From Pantanalinema sp. GBBB05 (GTDB lineage Bacteria; Cyanobacteriota; Cyanobacteriia; Leptolyngbyales; Leptolyngbyaceae): a stretch of 64,000 nucleotides of DNA. The notes below the pieces were generated by a model. The model worked only from the letters and a program-made list of their open reading frames with translations, did no database searches and was not told where the DNA came from. This document shows positions 41,684 through 50,972 of the stretch, one piece after another. The position numbers were made by a program, and so were the translations under genes. The stretch's first letter is position 1. Each line of letters opens with the position of its first letter. The stretch covers positions 37,588 through 101,587 of the forward strand of contig VRZD01000025.1 in assembly GCA_016743235.1 (NCBI GenBank), in the 5' to 3' direction.

Positions 41684-42685
41684 ATGAAAGCTGTGCTGAT
41701 GACCCAGGCAGGAGCGCCAGAAGTCTTACAACTGCGGGATGTGCCGCAACCAATACTGCAACAAGATCGGGAAATCTCAGTGCGGCTGAAGGCAGCAGGC
41801 ATTAATCCGATCGACACCAAACTGCGCCAGCGAGGAACGTTTTATCCTGAACAAATGCCCGCGATTTTGGGCTGTGATGGAGCCGGAGTCGTGGAAGCGG
41901 TTGGCTCTGCCGTGACTCGATTTCAAGTTGGGGACGAGGTGTATTTCTGCAATGGTGGTCTGGGAGGACATCAGGGTAACTATGCCGAATGGACCACGAT
42001 CGATGAACGATTTGCTGCCCATAAGCCGAAGTCGCTCAGTTTTGCCGAAGCGGCGGCGGCGCCCCTGGTGCTAATTACCGCTTGGGAAGCCCTCTACGAT
42101 CGGGGGCGGTTACAGGCAGGACAACGGGTGTTGATCCATGCCGGAGCTGGAGGTGTGGGACATGTAGCGATCCAATTAGCCAAACTGCAAGGGGCTAGGG
42201 TGGCAACAACGGTGAGTACATCAGATAAAGCGGATTTAGTGCGGCAGTGGGGTGCCGAGAAAGTCATTTTCTACAAACAAAATGATTTTGTCCAGGAAAC
42301 CTTAGCATGGACGGATGGTCAGGGAGTCGAGCTAGCATTTGACACGATCGGGGGCAACTTATTCGAGCAGACGTTCCCTGCCGTGCAAATTTACGGAGAT
42401 ATTGTGACGATTCTGGAGCCTCCTACAGATACCAGTTGGAAAGTCGCCCGGACCCGCAACCAACGGATCAGCCTGGAACTGATGTTGACCCCCATGTGGC
42501 AAGGTTTAGTCGCAGAACAGCAGGCACAGGCCAAAATTCTGGAACAGTGTGCCCGCTTGATCGATCGAGGGGAGCTGAAAATCCAAGTCAACCGTACCTT
42601 TCCGTTAGCCGAGGCAGCCGCCGCTCATCAAGCGCTGGAATCTGGCTCTATGGTCGGTAAGTTAGTGTTGTTGACAGAATTGTGA
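41684..42685 (+). CDS. Zinc-binding-type (MDR) NADPH-dependent oxidoreductase
   Basis: The 333-residue protein belongs to the medium-chain dehydrogenase/reductase superfamily, quinone-oxidoreductase branch. It has the N-terminal GroES-like fold (LQLRDVPQPIL, GINPIDTKLRQRG, ILGCDGAGVVEAVGSAV) and the Rossmann NADP-binding part LIHAGAGGVGHVAIQLAKLQGARVATT. The catalytic-zinc cysteine and histidine pattern of true alcohol dehydrogenases is absent, so it probably reduces a quinone or enal with NADPH. The stop codon TGA overlaps the next gene's ATG by one base (TGATG), which suggests cotranslation with the pentapeptide fusion protein. Confidence 0.92.
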   Translation: MKAVLMTQAGAPEVLQLRDVPQPILQQDREISVRLKAAGINPIDTKLRQRGTFYPEQMPAILGCDGAGVVEAVGSAVTRFQVGDEVYFCNGGLGGHQGNYAEWTTIDERFAAHKPKSLSFAEAAAAPLVLITAWEALYDRGRLQAGQRVLIHAGAGGVGHVAIQLAKLQGARVATTVSTSDKADLVRQWGAEKVIFYKQNDFVQETLAWTDGQGVELAFDTIGGNLFEQTFPAVQIYGDIVTILEPPTDTSWKVARTRNQRISLELMLTPMWQGLVAEQQAQAKILEQCARLIDRGELKIQVNRTFPLAEAAAAHQALESGSMVGKLVLLTEL

Positions 42686-44907
42686 TGCTCGATCGCCGTA
42701 TCGTTCGCTGGTTAATTCTGCTAGTCGCGATCGTCGGGTGGTTGTTCCCGTTCGGGATGATTGCACCACCTGCTTGGGCAGCCACGATCGCCGATCATCC
42801 AGCTACCACAGTGCTGGATCGTCCATTGTTGACCGTGGACTTATTACAGGAGCGCTTACGCCATCCGATCCAAAGCGATGGGATGTCAGTGATCGATTTG
42901 CGGCGATTCGTCATTGATTTGCGTTCAGACAATGCTAGTTTTCGGGATCAGTTTTACCGGTTAGTCCGAAGTCAACTCCAGCGTCCTGGGACTCCGATCG
43001 GCTTGGATTTAAGTAATGCCCTCATTCAAGGCGACTTTCAAATCAGCCAACTGGGGCTACGGATGCCGCTATTTGGTCAGGCATTGTCCCCTATTTTCAC
43101 TCCAGCTGAGCAAGCCCAACTTCAGCGCGATCGCCGTCGGCTCTCTCGCCTGAGTGCCCTCTCCCAGTCCTTACTGTCTACGACCTCAGAGACGGATCCA
43201 CAAACGGTGTCCCTTCAGATCACTGTATTTCGAGGCAGCGTTAAATTGACCCGTACTCGCTTTACTCAAATAGCGGATTTTAGCAATACCTTTTTCCTGA
43301 ATCCGTTGGAAGTGCAAGGAGCGCAATTTTTACAATTGGCCGACTGGTCACAAACTCGCTTTAGCCGACCTGCCAGTTTTGCCGGAGCCAGCTTTAGCCG
43401 CGACGCCCGCTTTCGCAGCAGTATTTTTTTCGATCGTGCCGCCTTTGATCAAGCGCAGTTTCAGGGCAACGTCAATTTTCAGAGCAGCGAATTTCAGTCT
43501 ACCGCCAACTTTAACCGGGCAACCTTCGCCCAACCCGCCAATTTCATGCGAGTCCAGTGGTTAGGCAATGCCGATTTTGCCCAAACGGTCTGGCAACACG
43601 AAGCGATATTTAACCGGAGTCGCTTTAGCCAAGCCTTATTCCTCCCCGATGCCGTGTTTGAACAAGCCGCGATGTTCCGGGAAGTCCAGTTCGATCGCCC
43701 AGTGAATTTGCGGGGGACGACGATTCTGGATCGAGCCGATTTCGGCTATGCCGGATTTTCGCAGGGCGCTTATTTGAATGTACCAGGGTTACGATTTGAC
43801 TCCGATCGCGCCAAGATCGTCGGTAATCCTGGACAAATTGGTCGAGTCATTTCCGTACCAACGCTCCAAGGCAATGAGAATTTATTACGCGAATTAGTCC
43901 GCAACTTTCGGCGGTTGGAGCAAATTGCTGATGCCAATGAACTGGAATATACGCGGGAACGATTACGCCTCAAGGAATTGCAGCAACAAGTGTTTGGGGT
44001 TAATTTGAATGCTGCTTCCTTGTGGCAGTTGTCCCATATTGGCTTTTCCACCCAGCAAGCGATCGCGATCGTCCAACAGCGGAGCCAACAACCGTTTCGC
44101 AATTTGACTGAAATTCTAGCGCTACCCGAAATTGATCTGGCAACCTACATTAATGTCCGCGATCACATCATTGCCAAGGAAGGAGCTTCGTCAAGCCGGG
44201 AAGTCTTTAACCGAATATCGACCGGACTGTATTGTTTGGGGTTGAGTTTGCTCCTGCTGCTGAGTCGTTACGGTAGTGACTTTCGCTTGGTGTTTGCGGT
44301 GGGTCTGTTAGCGATCGCCTATTTTGGGGTAGTGTTTTGGTTCATCGATCGCTGGCGACGGCTCACCCCCAAACCCATTGTGCCTACGGTCTATGAAACC
44401 GTTTGGGTAGTGAGTGGTTTTACGGTTCTATCAAGCTGGGGACTGACAGAACTATTTCGGCAGGCAGAACATCCCTGGTTAGCACTAGCCAGTTTAGGGG
44501 TCATTGTTGTTCTAGTACCAACAATTCTCTTAATAGTGTTGTATTACCGGGGGCGCTACCATCCCCAGATGAATGTGAGTTACTTCATGGAAGAAGGGAC
44601 TTTACGCCAACTGCGGATTGTCATCGGTCGCTTGCCGATCATTCCCCGGTTTGAAGACTTCCGCAAACGCTATCTACCGATTCTCTGGGATCGCCGTTGG
44701 AATTGGCTGAACTACTTCGATTTCAGCCTAAATAATTTAATGAAACTCGGTTTTAATGACATTCGGCTGCGCGATACCCATTTGCCAGGATTAATTACTG
44801 CCCTGGTTTGGTATCAATGGTCGCTCGGAATTCTCTATATTGCGCTAGCACTTTGGACGCTCTCTCGCACCATTCCTGGACTGAATCTGCTAATTTACTT
44901 CCGCTAA
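42685..44907 (+). CDS. Pentapeptide-repeat / helix-hairpin-helix / membrane fusion protein
   Basis: This 740-residue protein has an N-terminal hydrophobic segment ending at AWAA (about residues 5-35, signal or anchor), an unassigned domain (40-175), a block of pentapeptide repeats of the A(D/N)F type (about 180-375: FRSSIFFDRAAFDQAQFQ, ANFMRVQWLGNADF), a helical linker (395-435), a ComEA/HhH-like segment (about 440-485: NAASLWQLSHIGFSTQQAIA and FRNLTEILALPEID), and about five membrane helices (515-740). The start at ATG 42685 overlaps the MDR stop by one base. I know of no characterised protein with this order. The topology suggests the repeats and HhH face the periplasm or lumen if the first segment is a signal. 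Confidence 0.85.
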   Translation: MLDRRIVRWLILLVAIVGWLFPFGMIAPPAWAATIADHPATTVLDRPLLTVDLLQERLRHPIQSDGMSVIDLRRFVIDLRSDNASFRDQFYRLVRSQLQRPGTPIGLDLSNALIQGDFQISQLGLRMPLFGQALSPIFTPAEQAQLQRDRRRLSRLSALSQSLLSTTSETDPQTVSLQITVFRGSVKLTRTRFTQIADFSNTFFLNPLEVQGAQFLQLADWSQTRFSRPASFAGASFSRDARFRSSIFFDRAAFDQAQFQGNVNFQSSEFQSTANFNRATFAQPANFMRVQWLGNADFAQTVWQHEAIFNRSRFSQALFLPDAVFEQAAMFREVQFDRPVNLRGTTILDRADFGYAGFSQGAYLNVPGLRFDSDRAKIVGNPGQIGRVISVPTLQGNENLLRELVRNFRRLEQIADANELEYTRERLRLKELQQQVFGVNLNAASLWQLSHIGFSTQQAIAIVQQRSQQPFRNLTEILALPEIDLATYINVRDHIIAKEGASSSREVFNRISTGLYCLGLSLLLLLSRYGSDFRLVFAVGLLAIAYFGVVFWFIDRWRRLTPKPIVPTVYETVWVVSGFTVLSSWGLTELFRQAEHPWLALASLGVIVVLVPTILLIVLYYRGRYHPQMNVSYFMEEGTLRQLRIVIGRLPIIPRFEDFRKRYLPILWDRRWNWLNYFDFSLNNLMKLGFNDIRLRDTHLPGLITALVWYQWSLGILYIALALWTLSRTIPGLNLLIYFR

Positions 44908-44994
44908 TCCGAGCATTGGCTGCGATCGATCACTCTGCTAGCCGTTCAAGCTAAGGTATAAGAGGCTAGGGCTATTCTCTGGATGCAGTACGTT

Positions 44995-45465
44995 ATGACG
45001 ATCGCACAATTATTTGATCTAGCCAACCTATTTGTCCTGCCATTCTGGGCATTAATGATTTTGCTGCCGAACTGGGGCGTGACCAAACGGGTCATGGAAT
45101 CCTATCTACCGTTTATCATGCTTGCTGCTTTGTATCTCTATCTGCTCTCCAGCAGCCTGACTCCAGAAACGGCTCAAGCGATGTCGAATCCTAAGCTGGC
45201 AGATATTGCCCGCTTTTTTGGGGAAGAACGAGCGGCGGCGACAGGTTGGGCACACTTTCTCGTAATGGATTTGTTTGTCGGACGCTGGATTTACTGGGAA
45301 GGGCAAAAAACCGGCGTGTGGACAGTCCATTCCCTGGCACTCTGTTTATTTGCTGGACCTTTGGGGTTACTGTCCCATATTGTTACCGCCTGGGTCACTA
45401 AAACTTTCATCACTAAATTTCCTACCGACTCTGAAACCCCATCATTTTCTCCAACCGGAGAGTGA
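44995..45465 (+). CDS. ABA4-like membrane protein (DUF4281)
   Basis: The 156-residue protein has four membrane helices and matches the ABA4/DUF4281 family, plant members of which are needed for neoxanthin formation. Typical phrases: LFDLANLFVLPFWALMILLPNW, VTKRVMESYLPFIMLAALYLYL, GWAHFLVMDLFVGRWIYWEGQK (conserved His, Asp, Arg and Trp) and LFAGPLGLLSH. Cyanobacteria lack neoxanthin, so the role is unclear, perhaps a carotenoid or photosystem accessory. I chose ATG at 44995, where the conserved part begins; ATG at 44983 would add four residues. The MASE1 kinase gene lies 277 bases downstream on the same strand. Confidence 0.88.
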   Translation: MTIAQLFDLANLFVLPFWALMILLPNWGVTKRVMESYLPFIMLAALYLYLLSSSLTPETAQAMSNPKLADIARFFGEERAAATGWAHFLVMDLFVGRWIYWEGQKTGVWTVHSLALCLFAGPLGLLSHIVTAWVTKTFITKFPTDSETPSFSPTGE

Positions 45466-45489
45466 GCGGTAATGCCTTAGTTCTGGATT

Positions 45490-45540
45490 TTCCTGACCTC
45501 CCTATCCTCCTCGCCTTGCCCCTCTCATCCCATCATCCTT
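45490..45540. repeat. CT-rich low-complexity spacer
   Basis: The stretch has TCCTGACCTCCC, TATCCTCCTCGCC and CCCCTCTCATCCC words, with few G residues. It shows the same style as the tracts in the oxidase cluster. It sits between the ABA4-like and MASE1 kinase genes. Confidence 0.4.
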
Positions 45541-45742
45541 CTGGAGGAAGCCAGTCTAATGTGGAAAAGCCAAGCTATATCTTGAAGACAGTTAAAAATC
45601 ACTGCGATCGGGGGGATAGCATGGTCAGAACTGGATCAAATCAAGTCATCGCGATAGATGGCATGGCACTGGGGACAACGATTCACGCCCTATCGGATTG
45701 CACCCGATGGCTTAAAAACATGCGCGATTGCCTGGGCGCTTA

Positions 45743-48700
45743 ATGGTAGCTATGCAGCTGAATCGATTCAACCTAGCCCGCTACTGGCTAACAATTAGTG
45801 CGATCGCGCTAGCCTGTTTTTTCTCTGCCTCTGCCACCTTTAAGGCACTGAATTTAGGGATCGAAGCCTCACCTATTTGGTTTCCGGCTGGCATTGGACT
45901 AGCGGCATTACTGCTCTACGGGCAGCGGGTTTGGGTCGGCATTACGCTGGGTACATTTTTGTTTGCAGTTTCGTTAGGGGTTCCCGGGTGGGTTGCCATT
46001 TTAGCGGCACTGGGCAGCACCTTGGAAGCGATCGCGGCACAGCAATTTTTGCAATGGACTGACTTTGAGCGATCGCTGAAACGGATTCCCGACACGATCA
46101 GCTTTCTTGCCCTCGCTGTGCTCTTAGCACCGACGTTAAATGCAACAAGTAATACACTCCTGGGTTGTGTAGCTGGGCTTCAGCCTTGGCAACACTTTGC
46201 GCCCCACTGGTGGACCGTATGGATAGGCGACAGCATGGGAATTTTATTAGTCACCCCATTGCTGTTGACCTGGCTGGGTAGACCCTTACCGCCAGAGTTA
46301 ACTTCTAGACGACTTAAACAACGTTGGCGTCAAGAAGCAACCTTTCGTCTCCAGGTAGTCGCGTTATTCATCTGGGTAGGGCTGTTAGTTGGTGTGAGTG
46401 GAATTGTCTTTACCTGCGCCAGCAAAACCGCGATCGCCCATTATCCGTTAGAGTATTTACCCTTTCCTCTGATCATTTGGGCGGCTCTCCAACTAGGGCA
46501 GCGAGCTACTGTGTTCAGCAGTCTGGTTGTTTCGGCGCTCGCGATTTGGGGCGTCGTTCAAGACGCGGGTCCCTTCATGGCAAAAACGGATGGAGACATC
46601 CGGCAAGCTGTTCTCCTGCTACAAACCTTTATTGGGGTGATGATGATGACAGCCTTAGTGGTAGCAGCAGCCGTAGCAGAACGTCAGCAAAGCGAGGAAC
46701 GGTTTCGCGCCATTTTTGAAGGTGCAGCGATCGGCATTAGCTTAGATAGTCTGGATGGTCGGATTGTCGAGAGTAATCCAGCCTTACAAAGGATGTTAGG
46801 TTACAGCCGGAAAGAACTGTCCCAAATGACTTTTGCCAACTTTACCCATCCCGATGATCTAGGCGTGGATGTGGAACTGTTTAGTGAAATGGTAGCTGGC
46901 AAGCGAGATTCATACCAGATCGAAAAGCGCCGCTTTCAGCGCCATGGGCAGGAAGTCTGGGTTCGGCTCACGAACTCTTTAGTGCGAGATCTACAAGGTC
47001 ATCCGATTTATACGATCGGGATGGTTGAAGACATTACGGATCTCAAACGGGCACAGGGACAAATTCAACGTTACGCCGATATTGTCAACCGCATGCAGAT
47101 TGGACTGCTAGTCTGGCAGCTTCAGGATTTAGACCAGGTTGAGAGCTTGACGTTAGTCGATTGTAACCCGGCGGCTCGTGCCATCCTGCATATCGCGGCG
47201 GCTCCTGAGGAATTATTGGGACAACGGATGGCAGAGATTTTTCCTGCCCTTATGGAAACAGACTTTCCTAAGCTCTATGCTGAGGTGATTCGTTCCGGTC
47301 AGGTTCGTGATCTCGGTGAAATTCGGTATACCGATAACACTGTTCCAGAAGGGATTTACGCCACCAAAGCGTTTCCGTTACCTGATCACTGTGTTGGGGT
47401 CATTTTTGAGAATATTACCGATCGCAAGCAAGCAGAAGAAGCCCTACAGCAGAGTGAAGCCCGTTTCCGAGTAGTGGCAGAAACGGCGGCTTGTGCCTTC
47501 ATGGTCTATCAGGGCAATCACTTACGCTATGTAAATCCAGCTGCCGAAACGATTACAGAATACTCGCGGGAAGAACTGTTAGCGATCGACTTTTGGAACC
47601 TGGCTCACCCAGAATTTCGCTCAGTTGTGCGCGAACGAGGATTAGCTCGCCAACGCGGAGAAGCTGTCCCGAATCGCTATGAGGTCAAGATTATTACCAA
47701 GTCGGGCAAAGAACGCTGGGTTGATATTATCGCTGGCATGGTGTACTTCGAAGGTCAACCAGCCGCCCTGGCAACAGCCTATGATATTACCGATCGTAAA
47801 CAAGCAGAAGCCCAACTCCGATTTGCAGCGGAACGGGAACGCTTGTTAGCAGAAATTTCTTCCCGCATCCGCAGTTCCCTCAATCTCGAAGAAATTCTCA
47901 ATACCACGGTCGCTGAAGTTCGACGATTTCTGCATGTCGATCGCGTCTTCATTAGCCATCTGAGTGATACGGGTTGCTGTCGAGCCGTTGCCGAATCTGT
48001 GGATCCGCAATGGTCTTCTATCCTGGGGTGGCGGTTGGACGATCAAACAGCTGTGGCTGAAATTCAGCACTTGTTCTGCGATCGAGTGCGGGTAGTCAAC
48101 GATACTGAACAGGTAGAAAAGAGTCCGTTCCTGACGGAATATTATCGGCGGTGTCAGGTCAAGGCGGGGATGGGCATTCGCTTAATGCTAGAGGGGCAAG
48201 TATTTGGGGTGCTGATTGCCAACCAATGTTCTGCTCCCCGCGAATGGCAACCGTTTGAAATTGATTTACTTCAGCAACTCGCTACTCAAGTCGAAATTGC
48301 GCTCCAACAATCCCAGCTCTATCAACAGGTGTTGACGTTAGCCGCCAGTCTGGAATGCCAGGTCGAAGAACGCACACTAGAGCTACAAGAACGCATGCAA
48401 GAGTTACAGCAGATTAATCAAGTCAAAGATCTGCTGCTCCATGCGGTTTCCCATGACCTTCGCACACCCACCCAGGGCATGTTAATGGTGCTCAATAACT
48501 TGCTGCGCAAATGTGGGGATCCTGTGTCGGTTCCTCGCAGTATGGTGGAATGTATGCTGAAAAGCAGTGAAAATCAACTGCAATTGCTGAATTCACTACA
48601 AGAGCAGCCAACTCACCCGCCCTGCCCCAATGTCACCACCTGTTGCGGGGAACCAACTAGCCTATCAGCCGCATTACATAGTAGCTTGGCAACAGTAGAA

Positions 48701-49105
48701 GCCCAAATTGCCAAGAATCAGGCAACTCTCTGGAATCACATTTCACCTGCTTTGCCCTTAGTCAAAGCCAGCAGTAGTGCGTTGAAACAGATCTTTGAAC
48801 AGTTACTCACCAATGCCCTTAAACATAATCCACCGGGATTAACGATTACCCTGAATGCTACGATCGGGGATGACCATATGATTTATTGCACGATTGAGGA
48901 TAATGGCATTGGCATGAGTCGCAACCAGTGCGATCGCCTGTTTCACCTCTATATTCGGGGCTTAGATAATCGCCATCTCACTGGCATTGGGCTGGGACTA
49001 CATCGCTGCCAACGACTCATTCAGCAGTATGGAGGACAGATTGGCGTGGATAGCACCTGCGGTCAAGGTTCTACCTTTTGGTTTACCTTGCCGATCGCAG
49101 ACTAA
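45743..49105 (+). CDS. MASE1-PAS-PAS-PAS-GAF sensor histidine kinase
   Basis: The 1120-residue kinase begins with a MASE1 integral-membrane sensory region (about 10-310, eight or nine helices; IEASPIWFPAGIGLAALLL and VWIGDSMGILLVTPLLL are typical). Then come PAS 1 (about 318-445), PAS 2 (455-560), PAS 3 (570-690), GAF (about 700-865), HisKA with H in LLHAVSHDLRTPTQGML (near 901), and HATPase_c (about 1000-1120: LLTNALKHNPPG, DNGIGMSR, LTGIGLGLHRCQRLI). The GAF is of the phytochrome-like lineage (ANQCSAPREWQPFE), but the bilin cysteine position is Pro/Phe, so it should not bind chromophore. I chose ATG at 45743; an in-frame TTG at 45728 and an ATG at 45752 also exist. No receiver domain is fused. 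Confidence 0.9.
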   Translation: MVAMQLNRFNLARYWLTISAIALACFFSASATFKALNLGIEASPIWFPAGIGLAALLLYGQRVWVGITLGTFLFAVSLGVPGWVAILAALGSTLEAIAAQQFLQWTDFERSLKRIPDTISFLALAVLLAPTLNATSNTLLGCVAGLQPWQHFAPHWWTVWIGDSMGILLVTPLLLTWLGRPLPPELTSRRLKQRWRQEATFRLQVVALFIWVGLLVGVSGIVFTCASKTAIAHYPLEYLPFPLIIWAALQLGQRATVFSSLVVSALAIWGVVQDAGPFMAKTDGDIRQAVLLLQTFIGVMMMTALVVAAAVAERQQSEERFRAIFEGAAIGISLDSLDGRIVESNPALQRMLGYSRKELSQMTFANFTHPDDLGVDVELFSEMVAGKRDSYQIEKRRFQRHGQEVWVRLTNSLVRDLQGHPIYTIGMVEDITDLKRAQGQIQRYADIVNRMQIGLLVWQLQDLDQVESLTLVDCNPAARAILHIAAAPEELLGQRMAEIFPALMETDFPKLYAEVIRSGQVRDLGEIRYTDNTVPEGIYATKAFPLPDHCVGVIFENITDRKQAEEALQQSEARFRVVAETAACAFMVYQGNHLRYVNPAAETITEYSREELLAIDFWNLAHPEFRSVVRERGLARQRGEAVPNRYEVKIITKSGKERWVDIIAGMVYFEGQPAALATAYDITDRKQAEAQLRFAAERERLLAEISSRIRSSLNLEEILNTTVAEVRRFLHVDRVFISHLSDTGCCRAVAESVDPQWSSILGWRLDDQTAVAEIQHLFCDRVRVVNDTEQVEKSPFLTEYYRRCQVKAGMGIRLMLEGQVFGVLIANQCSAPREWQPFEIDLLQQLATQVEIALQQSQLYQQVLTLAASLECQVEERTLELQERMQELQQINQVKDLLLHAVSHDLRTPTQGMLMVLNNLLRKCGDPVSVPRSMVECMLKSSENQLQLLNSLQEQPTHPPCPNVTTCCGEPTSLSAALHSSLATVEAQIAKNQATLWNHISPALPLVKASSSALKQIFEQLLTNALKHNPPGLTITLNATIGDDHMIYCTIEDNGIGMSRNQCDRLFHLYIRGLDNRHLTGIGLGLHRCQRLIQQYGGQIGVDSTCGQGSTFWFTLPIAD

Positions 49106-49119
49106 TTCCCCATGACGAA

Positions 49120-49809
49120 TTAGCCGCGCTCAAAAATGGCTCCACGTTGTTTCAACTCCCAGATTTTCGCTTTAGTCAGCCCCTCATTTTCAGCAAACTG
49201 GGTTCTCAGTAACGTTGCCCCATCCAAATTGGTATGGCTCAAATTTGCCAAAGCCAAACTAGCATCGCTCAAGTTGGCTCCATAGAGGCTAGCACCAGTC
49301 AAGTCAGCCGAGGTCAAGTTAGCACGACGTAAATCGGCATGGCTAAACATCGCGCCCCGTGCCTGAATGCGATTCAACTGTGCCCCAATCAGATTGGCAC
49401 GGCGGCAGTTGGTATGATTTAACTGAGCCCGAGTTAGAGTCGCTTCGGGCAACTTGGCATGTAAGAGCCTGGCACTACTGAGTTTTGCCCCAGTCAAGTT
49501 AGCGTTGGTCAAAATTGCATTATCCAAAATCGCATTCGTTAAATTAGCCTCGGTCAGGTCGGCTTCGGTGAGATTAGCTTGGCTGAGATTGGCATTGATT
49601 AAATTGGCACGGATCAGGTTAGAAGCAATGAGGTCTGCTCCGACCAGTTGAGCTGCTCGTAACTCAGCCCCAATTAACTTGGCACCAGCAAAATCCTTTA
49701 ATGGATCAAACCCAACGAGCTTGGCTAATTCAATAAAATCGTCAGTCTCCGCCTCTACAATCCGTTGAATCAGTTGTTGGAGCTTCTGGAGAGAGGATTC
49801 ACTCAGCAT
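49120..49809 (-). CDS. Pentapeptide-repeat protein
   Basis: About 229 residues. The N-terminal helical segment (LQKLQQLIQRIVEAETDDFIELAKLVGFDPLKDFAGA) is followed by about 30 pentapeptide repeats of the A(N/D)LxxA type (LIASNLIRANLINANLSQA, LTNANLTGAKL) forming a quadrilateral beta helix, the fold that can mimic DNA in some members. The final 30 residues (NEGLTKAKIWELKQRGAIF) cap the helix. No signal peptide is present, so it should be cytoplasmic. I chose ATG at 49809; an earlier in-frame start at 49860 would add 17 residues that look unconserved. It is convergent with the MASE1 kinase gene, with 14 bases between stops. Confidence 0.85.
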   Translation of the reverse strand: MLSESSLQKLQQLIQRIVEAETDDFIELAKLVGFDPLKDFAGAKLIGAELRAAQLVGADLIASNLIRANLINANLSQANLTEADLTEANLTNAILDNAILTNANLTGAKLSSARLLHAKLPEATLTRAQLNHTNCRRANLIGAQLNRIQARGAMFSHADLRRANLTSADLTGASLYGANLSDASLALANLSHTNLDGATLLRTQFAENEGLTKAKIWELKQRGAIFERG

Positions 49810-50238
49810 CTTGCAAAACGGCCTGATCTGTTCAGGACTTTGTGATTCAGGGCACAGCAACCAGTTAGGACTACAGTCTAATCACTAGAAGCTACGCAAT
49901 CTTATGCAACTAGATAGAACAAACTATCTGCGATGCTGTTTCAGCCGAATCGCTATGCTGATCATTCAAGCAGAGTTGCACTTGGAATTGGAAGTAATAA
50001 CCGATTGCGATCAAGAACCGAGCCCTGGTCCGATCGCCCTCAACCGACCTGACAACAGCTCTACAAATTTACTTTACAAGAATCTTAACATTAAGATTGA
50101 GCGGGCTTCTGGAATTGAGCTAACTAACACGGAAGGTGAAGAGTGACTCGTGTTGGATTAACCTAGCCAGCTCAGAATATTTATTAAGCAATGAATTTAA
50201 TTTTTAATCGTCAATTCAAAGTTCATACGTGGGCAACA
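49810..50238. other. Intergenic region with a doubtful short frame
   Basis: A plus-strand frame of 80 codons at 49904-50146 (starting MQLDRTNYLRCC) has a protein-like C-terminus but no ribosome binding site and no recognisable family, so I do not call it. The rest is AT-rich with no clear signal. It contains the promoter of the pentapeptide gene read leftward. Confidence 0.35.
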
Positions 50239-50460
50239 TCATGCTTCGGCATTTTGGAGCCACGTCATAATTAAATGCTCTGCGATCGCGCGTTTATTGG
50301 GACTCAATCCCTCTGGAACTAGGCTATTGATCAACGCGTCAACACTGGAGGGATTAGCGGCAACTGGCTGGTTTCGCGTTGGCGGCTCCTGGGCTGGACT
50401 GGAACTGTAGCGGGATGACCAGTCAAGGGGATGGATTTGTAGCCGTTTTGGTTGAAACAT
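50239..50460 (-). CDS. Small hypothetical protein
   Basis: The 73-residue product begins MFQPKRLQIHPLDWSSRY, has a Pro/Ser/Ala linker, and ends with a helical segment (SVDALINSLVPEGLSPNKR, AIAEHLIMTWL). It has no membrane segment or signal. The two-part layout (short motif, disordered linker, helix) looks like a conserved small cyanobacterial protein, but I do not know the family. There is no good ribosome binding site upstream of ATG at 50460. Next on the same strand, upstream, is the RNase R-like gene, 512 bases away. Confidence 0.5.
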   Translation of the reverse strand: MFQPKRLQIHPLDWSSRYSSSPAQEPPTRNQPVAANPSSVDALINSLVPEGLSPNKRAIAEHLIMTWLQNAEA

Positions 50461-50972
50461 TGCTGTTAAAAAGGTGAGGGTGGTCAGCGAATCATCATAC
50501 GGTTTAACTACTCAATTGGTTGCTGGTAAACCAATAGTACTGACAGCTAAACGAAACTGGGCTGCTGAAGTCAGAATTAGACGGTCAAACACAGGAAACA
50601 GTCAGAGCGGCAGACTCTAAAGCAGTATCAACCCTACACTACCAATAGTCAAGCTTTAATCGTCAGTCGGTTACCACCTCAAAATTAAAGCGCGATCCGG
50701 TTAGTTTCCCAAATCACGGGCTACTGATATGGATAGATTGCCCCACTTAACAACGACAATAACACCGTTCTGAGCAAGATCCAGGCGTAAACATGGAATC
50801 TTTATAGAAGCGGAGCGATCGTCAATCCCAGCTAGCGATAACTTCAGTTCGAGCTGGCTCTACTCCGGGATAGAGTAGTCAAACACTCAAGCTGGTCTAC
50901 AGCTACTTCCCTTAATTTTATCAAGCAGGATTCCCAGCTTCTATACTCACTTGGGTGGTATTTTAGGATGAA
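50461..50972. other. 512-base gap with no supported gene
   Basis: No reading frame is convincing here. Several short dyads occur, such as CTCTA...TAGAG near 50851-50876 in an otherwise mixed sequence with one HIP1-like CGATCG. A small RNA cannot be excluded, but no known RNA family is recognised. It separates the RNase R-like gene end from the small hypothetical gene. Confidence 0.35.

Noticed and set aside
45462..45743. A 93-codon plus-strand frame overlapping the ABA4-like stop by four bases
   Set aside because: It spans the CT-rich spacer, has low-complexity N-terminal residues, no ribosome binding site and no recognisable pattern; the overlap looks accidental.
45743..49105. Bilin-binding GAF in the MASE1 kinase
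   Set aside because: The GAF resembles cyanobacteriochrome GAFs but the chromophore cysteine position is occupied by Pro/Phe.
49904..50146. An 80-codon plus-strand frame starting MQLDRTNYLRCC
   Set aside because: No ribosome binding site and no family; its tail is protein-like, so a real short gene is not excluded.
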